A stretch of DNA of 64,000 nucleotides, taken from positions 1-64,000 of the IMG/VR virus record IMGVR_UViG_3300044631_000551. The stretch is one strand, 5' to 3'. The notes under the pieces are model-generated. The model saw nothing but the letters and a program-made list of their open reading frames with translations. It was not told where the DNA came from and ran no database searches. The first letter of the stretch is position 1. Each line of letters begins with the position of its first letter. This document shows positions 54,016 through 59,929 of the stretch, one piece after another. The position numbers were made by a program, and so were the translations under genes. Source of the stretch: a virus.

Positions 54016-54434
54016 TTCTTCTTTGGTCCGTAGAACCCATTTTGCATATCTTGAACAAAGCGGTTTGCTTCTTCAGTTTTCAATTGTCTTGCTTCTCTTA
54101 CTGAAGCAACACCCAAGTCTTCCTTTGCTTTCTTTACACGCTCAACTTTTTTCATGGCTTGTTCTGGTGTAATCTCATTTCGGAGAACACGCTTCAACAA
54201 AGCACACTTGTAACCAGAACAGGTCTTTGGTCTTGTTTCGTAGATAGAGCAACTTCCGTTCACGTGCGCGGGACAAGGTTGAAGGAAGAAGTGTTTATCC
54301 TCTTCCTCCTTGTACTTGGTTTCCGCACCGAGGAATATCATCTGTACTAATTCGTGGTCGTGCGCCACTACGTTGCCGAACATTGTTCCGTCGCAACACA
54401 TACCACACGCTACACAAAGGTCAGACGGTGTCAT
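54012..54434 (-). CDS. YkgJ-family cysteine-cluster protein
   Basis: This 140-residue protein has CVACGMCCDG near the N-terminus, CPAHVNGSCSIYETRPKTCS and later YKC, the eight-cysteine layout of the YkgJ (UPF0153) family proposed to bind zinc or an iron-sulfur cluster. Its role is unknown. The C-terminal 50 residues are basic and helical. It is coupled by ATGA to the secreted protein gene upstream and by 4 nt to the exonuclease downstream. This family is common in marine T4-like phages. Confidence 0.82.
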   Translation of the reverse strand: MTPSDLCVACGMCCDGTMFGNVVAHDHELVQMIFLGAETKYKEEEDKHFFLQPCPAHVNGSCSIYETRPKTCSGYKCALLKRVLRNEITPEQAMKKVERVKKAKEDLGVASVREARQLKTEEANRFVQDMQNGFYGPKKK

Positions 54435-54898
54435 ACTTTAGTTGTAAAGTAGCATTGACCGACACGAGCAATAGCTTGCTTCATGTCATCAAGTTCAAAG
54501 CCAAACACGAAGTCATCATAATTTCCAACTGCATAAACTTTCATTGCGCTAGAATTAACGATGATGTCTAGGTTTTCTACTGAGCCTTCGAGTTCCACAA
54601 TTACGGTGCTCGAGTCGCGCGAATAAACCATAACTGGAATGCGGATCCCGTCAAAGTCAGCTTCAGCTGTGCTCTCGAATGGGTTTTCTTTACTGGCTTT
54701 GATATTCCACTTTGCGTTGATTGCGGAAAGATAGAGTTTATCGTCAAACCAACCAAATCGTGTTTCGCCGATATTACCATTGCCCCAATCAATTCCGTTT
54801 CTTGCGATACAGAACTCTGAGCTGGGAACCATCTCCCAATCCGCTGCGACGGACTGGGAGGATACTGCAAGCATTGCTGCTAATAAAATCTTTTTCAT
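54431..54898 (-). CDS. Secreted protein of unknown function
   Basis: This 155-residue protein has a signal peptide MKKILLAAMLAVSSQSVAAD with probable cleavage after VAA. The mature part is beta-rich, with two Cys (SEFCIARNG and VGQCYFTTKV) that may form a disulphide, which fits the periplasm. It resembles in outline small host secreted proteins (IalB-like type) but I cannot assign a family. It follows PhoH by 6 nt. A secreted phage protein between cytoplasmic nucleases is unusual and may alter the host envelope. Confidence 0.72.
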   Translation of the reverse strand: MKKILLAAMLAVSSQSVAADWEMVPSSEFCIARNGIDWGNGNIGETRFGWFDDKLYLSAINAKWNIKASKENPFESTAEADFDGIRIPVMVYSRDSSTVIVELEGSVENLDIIVNSSAMKVYAVGNYDDFVFGFELDDMKQAIARVGQCYFTTKV

Positions 54899-54904
54899 AT
54901 ATTC

Positions 54905-55609
54905 CTATGCCAGACCCATCTCCGTCTTAGTGACAATATAATCGCGAACCAAACCAGATCGTACGATATCGGTTTCTAAAAACTCAATGTGGTCAAATTT
55001 TTTCATTTTATCTAAGATACTCATGAAGTCATGAATACCGCTCTTTTCTTTTGCATTCTTTAAGTCAGTTTGGCGGAAGTCACCGCAAAAGACAATCTTT
55101 GTCCCTTCGCCTACACGAGTGATAACTGAGTCAAGTTCCGCGAACGAAAGGTTCTGAATCTCATCTACAATCACTACTGCATTGTCAATAGTCAAACCAC
55201 GAATGAACGAGGTTGACATGAATTCTATTACATTTTTACTCTTGAGAATATCATAAGCATCACCGCGACTTAGCAGGTTGTTTACGATTTCTCGATAGGG
55301 TTGCTCATAAACTCTTAGTTTTTCATCCAATGTTCCTGGCATAAAGCCAACGTCGCGTGTTGCCACTGCGCTTCTAACAATATAGATCTTTTTGAATGTA
55401 CCATATTCCAACATTTCCTTTAACGCAAGATATAACGAAATAAATGTTTTACCTGTACCAGCTATTCCGTGGAGAAGTAAGTGATTATCATAGAAAGAAC
55501 GAAACACTATATTCTGCGTTTCTGTCATAGGATTTATCTCTCTTAACTCTAAGCCCAAACTATTAATCTTTACCACTTTCTTAGCTGCTGTTTTGGCGGT
55601 TCTTTTCAT
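54905..55609 (-). CDS. phoH: PhoH-like ATPase
   Basis: This 234-residue protein has Walker A GIAGTGKTF (residues 48-56), IVRSAVATRDVGFMPGTLDE, Walker B AVVIVDEIQNL and VFCGDFRQTDL, as in the PhoH family of ribonucleotide-linked ATPase/helicase proteins often found in marine T4-like phages. Its exact function in infection is unresolved. The N-terminus is basic. No promoter is seen directly before it, so it is probably read with the upstream small genes. Confidence 0.94.
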   Translation of the reverse strand: MKRTAKTAAKKVVKINSLGLELREINPMTETQNIVFRSFYDNHLLLHGIAGTGKTFISLYLALKEMLEYGTFKKIYIVRSAVATRDVGFMPGTLDEKLRVYEQPYREIVNNLLSRGDAYDILKSKNVIEFMSTSFIRGLTIDNAVVIVDEIQNLSFAELDSVITRVGEGTKIVFCGDFRQTDLKNAKEKSGIHDFMSILDKMKKFDHIEFLETDIVRSGLVRDYIVTKTEMGLA

Positions 55610-55642
55610 TGAAGATCCTTGTTGTGTTTGTTTATGGATTCA

Positions 55643-55870
55643 TCACCAATCGTTTATAGTGTTCCCCCTGTGTTTGGATTTAATCTTTTGTAGAACTTCG
55701 CGGAAACCAGCGTCTGGTTTCTTAGCGTCGTTATAGCTAAATGTTGTTGGCGTTTCATGCCATTGTATGACGTGCGGATTCTCCGAGAGGAATGTTTCCA
55801 TCTCGGAGATCTTCATAAACTTTTCGAAGACTTCTTCAGTTTCGGTGTTTTTGAGATTGTACAGTGGCAT
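55643..55870 (-). CDS. Small conserved phage protein
   Basis: This 75-residue protein starts MPLYNLKNTETEEVFEKFMK and continues ISEMETFLSENPHVIQW, ending KPDAGFREVLQKIKSKH. I recognise this as a family common in marine T4-like phages, resembling an FmdB-type start but without zinc-ribbon cysteines. Function unknown. It overlaps the membrane-protein gene upstream by 35 nt. Confidence 0.8.
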   Translation of the reverse strand: MPLYNLKNTETEEVFEKFMKISEMETFLSENPHVIQWHETPTTFSYNDAKKPDAGFREVLQKIKSKHRGNTINDW

Positions 55871-56096
55871 CTTTAATCTGCTCTATAAAGTGATCAATTA
55901 ACTCATTATTAAGTGCTGGAAGAATCTGTTTTGCTTGTGTGCGCGTCAGCGTTTTCTCATGTATGAGCTGAGAAAGAACTACGCTTCCGCCACAAATAGC
56001 ACCCCTGATAAAGCCAGCGGTCTTACCTTGTCGGTGCATGTACCAGCCATAGCAACCAAGAATTACCAAAATACCTGCGAATGTTATCATTTCCAT
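55836..56096 (-). CDS. Small membrane protein
   Basis: This 86-residue protein has one predicted transmembrane helix at residues 4-19 (ITFAGILVILGCYGWYM) followed by a second mildly hydrophobic part (FIRGAICGGSVVLSQLI), then a soluble helical C-terminus (KTLTRTQAKQILPALNNE). It probably sits in the inner membrane. Its start overlaps the end of the 57-residue gene by 10 nt. Function unknown. Confidence 0.72.
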   Translation of the reverse strand: MEMITFAGILVILGCYGWYMHRQGKTAGFIRGAICGGSVVLSQLIHEKTLTRTQAKQILPALNNELIDHFIEQIKDATVQSQKHRN

Positions 56097-56260
56097 CGAT
56101 AATCCTCTTCGTCATCAAACTCATCTTCGGTATATTCCAGCAGATGGTCGAGATCGTTAGACCTAAGTGCATTTTTGAGATTACGTTCTTTGCGCTCAGG
56201 ACGTTTTGGTTTTTTGATGTTGTCTTCCCTTTCGTGAAAAGACGTTCGTTTTATAGTCAT
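56087..56260 (-). CDS. Small charged protein
   Basis: This 57-residue ORF begins at 56260 with an ATGA overlap to the upstream gene stop. The N-terminal half is basic (KKPKRPERKERNLKN) and the C-terminal half acidic (YTEDEFDDEEDYRWK). The tight coupling on both sides (4 nt upstream, 10 nt downstream) and open frame support a real gene. No family recognised. Confidence 0.68.
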   Translation of the reverse strand: MTIKRTSFHEREDNIKKPKRPERKERNLKNALRSNDLDHLLEYTEDEFDDEEDYRWK

Positions 56261-56730
56261 ACAGCTTGTGTCTTAGCTTCTTTTTCAGCTTTAGCATTAT
56301 CTTCTGCAACTTGCTTGGGAAACAATTGCGGATATGCCTTCCTAGCAACATGAGCCGACATCGGTTTCCACGGTGTACGATGCTCCTTCATAGCAAGGAT
56401 TAATTTTGCGTCCTCGGGATGTAATCCTTCGAGATATTGAATGAATAGTTGTTCGCGACGAATCCTAGCAACGTTGTTTCCAGGAAGGAAAAGATACATC
56501 TTCTTCCACTCTGAATACAAACGCTCTTCTAAATCAGAAGATTGTTCTTGAGTCGCTGGTTTGTAGGGAGGTTCGCCGTCTGGAAGATCCATATTGATAT
56601 CTTCGTCGAACATAACTTTAAGGACACCTTGCAGGACTACACTATCATGTTTGTGTAAGTGTTCTACTCGGGATTGTACATCGGGAAGCGCAGCAGCTTC
56701 CTCGAGAATTTGGGAGATGCGTTTCATCAT
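56257..56730 (-). CDS. DUF6433-like phage protein
   Basis: This 157-residue protein has the pattern LQGVLKVMFDEDINMDLPDG then EPPYKP and, near 95, LFLPGNNVARIRREQLFIQY, LEGLHPEDAKLILAMKEHR, which recalls the DUF6433 family found beside RNase H in T4-like phages. It has no obvious catalytic motif. Its ATG overlaps the stop of the RNase H gene by one base, so they are co-expressed. The C-terminus is Ala/Lys-rich. Confidence 0.75.
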   Translation of the reverse strand: MMKRISQILEEAAALPDVQSRVEHLHKHDSVVLQGVLKVMFDEDINMDLPDGEPPYKPATQEQSSDLEERLYSEWKKMYLFLPGNNVARIRREQLFIQYLEGLHPEDAKLILAMKEHRTPWKPMSAHVARKAYPQLFPKQVAEDNAKAEKEAKTQAV

Positions 56731-57584
56731 TAGAATTCCGAAATGTTTTCCATTAAAAACTTTAGTTTGTGTTTGATAAAGTAGTTGAACAGTTGGTTCC
56801 TATCTTTACCTGCTTCCGAGTCATACTCTTGGATAATCCTATCCTTAATCTCATTCGGTATATTATTTAGTGAAATCAAAAGCTCGTTTCGTTTCCAGTT
56901 GCGTTGCTCTTCGTCTTTCAACTGCTCAAACGGAGTAGTCATAAAGTAGTCAAGTCGCTTCTGGGTAATGATACCCTGTCGCGTACCAGTCACAAGGCAG
57001 TCATCCTTAGACAGGATGTTCGGAATACCGTCGCTAGTATCACCACGGATAATGTGCTCGCGCAGGAACTCGTCGGCATCCGTACAGCTCAGCATGCGTT
57101 TGCGAGTAGGATCGTACTGCTCGACGTTATTATAGCATTGCAGTTGCTTGAAGTCTTTGTCACCAGAGACAATCATAATCTTTTCAGCATTACCAAACTC
57201 GACACCAAACTTGTGTACGAGAACACCGATAACGTCGTCGGCTTCAGCATTATCTACGTGAATGACGCGATACGGGAAATATGCTTTCAACTCCTCGCGG
57301 ACTTTAGCGAATGTGTCAAACACAGTTCCCCAATCCATGTCAGAAGCATCACGACTCTTGCGACGGTTGGCTTTGTAGTACGGAAACGCGCCACGACGCC
57401 AGCTGCTGGAGTCACAGGCGATAACCATATCGCCGTAGTCGGCTGCAAACTTCTTGCGAATATTACGCAATCCGTTCAGAATCATGTGGCGAAGCAGATC
57501 TTCATCTAGCTTGGCATTTTGATGAGAGCCAAGCTGAGTCATCAGATTAGCAATCATTACTTGTTGTAAGTCAATTATAAACAT
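56730..57584 (-). CDS. rnh: RNase H / 5'-3' exonuclease
   Basis: This 284-residue protein (T4 RNase H has 305) is a FEN-1-like nuclease that removes RNA primers and adjacent DNA. Conserved acidic motifs are D5 in FIIDLQQ, ACDSSSWRRGAFPYYK, VDNAEADDVIGVL and MIVSGDKDFKQLQ. Then comes an RGDTSDGIPNIL helix-hairpin-like motif. C-terminal residues (FNYFIKHKLKFLMENISEF) resemble the region that binds gp32 in T4. The gene starts two bases after the upstream gene. Confidence 0.94.
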   Translation of the reverse strand: MFIIDLQQVMIANLMTQLGSHQNAKLDEDLLRHMILNGLRNIRKKFAADYGDMVIACDSSSWRRGAFPYYKANRRKSRDASDMDWGTVFDTFAKVREELKAYFPYRVIHVDNAEADDVIGVLVHKFGVEFGNAEKIMIVSGDKDFKQLQCYNNVEQYDPTRKRMLSCTDADEFLREHIIRGDTSDGIPNILSKDDCLVTGTRQGIITQKRLDYFMTTPFEQLKDEEQRNWKRNELLISLNNIPNEIKDRIIQEYDSEAGKDRNQLFNYFIKHKLKFLMENISEF

Positions 57585-57585
57585 T

Positions 57586-57897
57586 TTATGTTACCATTTC
57601 ATAGAAATCTTCTGCGGTGACCTGCAGTGGGTGTAGGATATTGCGTTCGCCGAGTAGCATAGAGTACATGGCTTCTCGGAACAGAATATAGTCTTTTGGG
57701 CTCACTTCTGTGGGCTTGATACCACGACTCACAAGGATCGTCCATGCAGCTTGAAGTGCAAGATCGGCGATGTCAGTGACCTCGTCATAAGCAGTAACAA
57801 AGTTGTCAACAACTTCAGAAACTTGTTTCTCGGTTTTGACTTCTTCCTGTTTAACTTTGAATCGGTCAGCAACGTCAATTACATTATTATCGCTCAT
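57586..57897 (-). CDS. Hypothetical protein
   Basis: This 103-residue protein has an acidic N-terminus and a helical core (DNFVTAYDEVTDIADLALQA, AMYSMLLGERNILHPLQ). No recognised family. Its ATG overlaps the upstream gene stop (ATGA at 57894-57897), so it belongs to the early accessory operon. Confidence 0.72.
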   Translation of the reverse strand: MSDNNVIDVADRFKVKQEEVKTEKQVSEVVDNFVTAYDEVTDIADLALQAAWTILVSRGIKPTEVSPKDYILFREAMYSMLLGERNILHPLQVTAEDFYEMVT

Positions 57898-58157
57898 AGA
57901 TATTTTGCCTTTCGTCCTCGCTTCATTGGCACGACTGGTGTGGTTTCTTCGACTTCGTCGGTCATTTCATCGCGCGGATCGCGAAAGAACAAAGGTAAAT
58001 CTGTGCCAGCATTTATCTTTACAGTGTATCCGAGATCGCGCCAGCTAACAGCGTGTTGAATAGCAGTTGTTTTATCATTATAATCTAGTTCTAAGCAATG
58101 ACCTTGTCGTGGTCGCTTGTGATAAAAGATTTGTACAGTCCAGTATTGTTTACGCAC
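57894..58157 (-). CDS. Hypothetical protein, GTG start
   Basis: This 87-residue protein starts at a GTG and reads RKQYWTVQIFYHKRPRQGHC. It has a small alpha/beta pattern (TTAIQHAVSWRDLGYTVKIN) and a basic end (MKRGRKAKYL). Its start overlaps the tiny membrane-protein gene by 8 nt. No family recognised. It is coupled to the following gene. Confidence 0.7.
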   Translation of the reverse strand: MRKQYWTVQIFYHKRPRQGHCLELDYNDKTTAIQHAVSWRDLGYTVKINAGTDLPLFFRDPRDEMTDEVEETTPVVPMKRGRKAKYL

Positions 58158-58251
58158 TTAGAAACCCCAATATAAATCCGATTATGAATGGCAAGGAAGA
58201 AATAATCATTAAAGCAATCATTATAATAAACAAAAAGATAATTCCTTTCAT
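58150..58251 (-). CDS. Tiny single-span membrane protein
   Basis: This ORF of 33 residues starts from the TAATG overlap at 58251 (35 residues from the ATG at 58257). It is nearly all hydrophobic: KGIIFLFIIMIALMIISSLP then FIIGFILGFLSA, which would span the inner membrane once or as a hairpin. It is overlapped at both ends by accepted genes, as is typical of coupled phage genes. Function unknown. Size and composition would fit a holin-like or membrane-modulating peptide. Confidence 0.6.
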   Translation of the reverse strand: MKGIIFLFIIMIALMIISSLPFIIGFILGFLSA

Positions 58252-59336
58252 TACCATACCTTGTAAAGAATTGTGGTATCATTCATGCGACCGTTAGCAG
58301 CACGTCCTTCAGTTTTCAACTGCTTAAATTGACGTTCAGCATTGATACGAGTATCAATGTGCGGAAGGATGTCAAGCGGTTTACGAAGTTTCTTAGTGAA
58401 CGATTTGCTTTCGTCGAAGTTGATAATGCTAGTACCTTTGACAGAGAAACCACCCTCATTCGCGTAGTATAGGGAAAGGTCGCGCGTCTTACTATTGAAC
58501 GCGACCAGATACTTGGCACCGAGCAGTTTAGCTGGGTCAATAGAAGCGATACGGAACTCTGCGTTCTCTTTCTGATACTTGAGACGACCAATAATCTTTT
58601 CGACTTTCGGTGGTTTCTTAGCGCGTGGTTTACGAGCAGCAGATTTCGTAACAGCTTTAATCTGTTTGAATTGAGTATTCATGTCAGTCAGCAGTTCAAT
58701 AGTTTGCTTGACTGCTTTCCAGCTGACATGATTGTAGCCCTCGAGAAGTTGCTCGTCTTCCTTATCGCTCAGTTCGTTGAGTTCTTCTAGCAACAAAGAA
58801 TACTCAGACGACAGTTCGTCGAGGTGAAACTTAGTCGCTTTCATAGCCATCAACGTTTTATAGAAGTCGACTTTAATCTTCTCTCCCGCGAGCGAGCGCG
58901 CGATGAGATCGTCCATGAATTCAAGCATTTCACTAGGAACAGCTTTCGGCTTGACAACTTTGTTTACGATGACAGGATTACCGTCATCATCAAGTTCGGG
59001 TCGAGTAGAATCTAGGACTGTATCAATACTTTGTTTGATGGTCGCGTGATACTTCGGATCGATAGTAGATCCGTTCGTGTATAGACGCGCGAGAGATGCG
59101 GTGGTCGGAATCAGTTTCCGAACCTTACCAGACACAGTAGCAATATCATCTTTGCTATACTTGTTCTTTGTCATGTATCCTACAAGCCACTTCTTGGCGT
59201 TGTCAGGAGTCCACTGATTGTTAAACCAGTTGAGTGCACGAACAAACTCCACACCCTCTGGGTTATGGATTACAGGTTCGCCACCAATGGCGTCATATTG
59301 TTTACGCGGTTTGCGTTTCTTTTCTGGCTGAGCCAT
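58251..59336 (-). CDS. Conserved phage protein of unknown function
   Basis: This 361-residue protein is rich in Lys and Glu. The N-terminal part (NWFNNQWTPDNAKKWLVGYM) and the C-terminal part (FRIASIDPAKLLGAKYLVAF, LYYANEGGFSVKGTSIINFD, KLRKPLDILPHI) look like a conserved family of marine T4-like phages. Residues about 150-235 are coiled-coil. A basic stretch (KSAARKPRAKKPPK) may bind nucleic acid. It has its own early promoter with a leader of only about 11 nt. Confidence 0.8.
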   Translation of the reverse strand: MAQPEKKRKPRKQYDAIGGEPVIHNPEGVEFVRALNWFNNQWTPDNAKKWLVGYMTKNKYSKDDIATVSGKVRKLIPTTASLARLYTNGSTIDPKYHATIKQSIDTVLDSTRPELDDDGNPVIVNKVVKPKAVPSEMLEFMDDLIARSLAGEKIKVDFYKTLMAMKATKFHLDELSSEYSLLLEELNELSDKEDEQLLEGYNHVSWKAVKQTIELLTDMNTQFKQIKAVTKSAARKPRAKKPPKVEKIIGRLKYQKENAEFRIASIDPAKLLGAKYLVAFNSKTRDLSLYYANEGGFSVKGTSIINFDESKSFTKKLRKPLDILPHIDTRINAERQFKQLKTEGRAANGRMNDTTILYKVW

Positions 59337-59353
59337 AAATATCCTTTAGAACT

Positions 59354-59382
59354 ATTATACTACGATTTTGGTTGAAAGTAAA
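59354..59382 (-). promoter_or_regulatory. Early sigma70-type promoter (shared design)
   Basis: Minus strand -35 TTTACT, 17-nt spacer, -10 TATAAT, in the 47-nt gap before the 361-residue gene. The sequence just upstream of the -35 (ATTTTACTT) is identical to that of the other members. Confidence 0.82.
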
Positions 59383-59383
59383 A

Positions 59384-59782
59384 TTATACAACGCTGGCAT
59401 TTTGCGTATGCTTGCATTGACGGCGAAATTGAAATCCAGCACAGGTGCACGTCCAGCGACCACTTTCGTTAGTCACGTGATATGTGTTTCCTTTGCTTCC
59501 TGGAACTTCTATATGTACGATCTTGGTTTGTTGAACGACAGGCTTCGTTGCACCCTTAATCATTTTCAGGTCAAAGACATGACGCAGATTAATGATGCGA
59601 TGACCGAATGGCATGGATTTGTCTGCGAGAGCAAACTCTGTGTTGCTAATCGGATATGGCGGATTGATAACCTTTCCGCGATAAGTTGTGAATCGGAACT
59701 CACTATCCGAGAACAGATAAGATTCCTTGAAACTAGTTGTTACCTCGACTTCCGAGGAAATCAGTGGCATACGGTCAAACAT
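59384..59782 (-). CDS. SWIM-type zinc-finger protein
   Basis: This 132-residue protein uses the ATG at 59782, which has AAGGAG 7 nt upstream. The longer frame from 59806 lacks one. The C-terminus carries CTCAGFQFRRQCKH, a CxC...CxH SWIM zinc-binding motif, after the typical strand GNTYHVTNESGRW. SWIM domains bind DNA or protein. The N-terminal 80 residues (FKESYLFSDSEFRFTTYRG) are unassigned. It is the first gene after the terminator and repeat cluster and is driven by the early promoter at 59805-59832. Confidence 0.78.
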   Translation of the reverse strand: MFDRMPLISSEVEVTTSFKESYLFSDSEFRFTTYRGKVINPPYPISNTEFALADKSMPFGHRIINLRHVFDLKMIKGATKPVVQQTKIVHIEVPGSKGNTYHVTNESGRWTCTCAGFQFRRQCKHTQNASVV

Positions 59783-59804
59783 AGTATTCTCCTTCCATAC
59801 AACC

Positions 59805-59832
59805 ATTATACTCCCCTGAAACCAGAAGTAAA
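59805..59832 (-). promoter_or_regulatory. Early sigma70-type promoter (shared design, 16-nt spacer)
   Basis: Minus strand -35 TTTACT and -10 TATAAT, one base closer than in the other copies, preceded by ATTATTTTACTT as at 52680. It drives the SWIM gene. Confidence 0.75.
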
Positions 59833-59846
59833 ATAATAAACTCCTT

Positions 59847-59926
59847 AAAAATCAATAACTTAGCAAGGTATAAAAAACCCTTATAAATCAACGACTTATA
59901 AGGGTCTTAAAAATCAACGACTTAGC
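59847..59926. repeat. Three direct copies of the AAATCAAYRACTTA repeat
   Basis: Plus-strand copies begin AAAAATCAATAACTTAG (59847), ATAAATCAACGACTTA (59884) and AAAAATCAACGACTTAG (59909), spaced about 25-37 nt. The middle one forms the loop and part of the stem of the terminator. Related copies are at 52739-52756 and 52791-52814. Confidence 0.75.
59872..59904 (-). terminator. Strong terminator of the csgG-cyclase operon
   Basis: Nine-base-pair perfect stem CCCTTATAA / TTATAAGGG with a nine-base loop, followed on the minus strand by TTTTTT. It lies 26 nt after the cyclase stop codon. Confidence 0.88.
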
Positions 59927-59929
59927 GTA

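Noticed and set aside
59372-59836. 154-residue plus-strand frame
   Set aside because: It is antisense to the SWIM-type gene, which has a ribosome site, a promoter and a zinc-binding motif.
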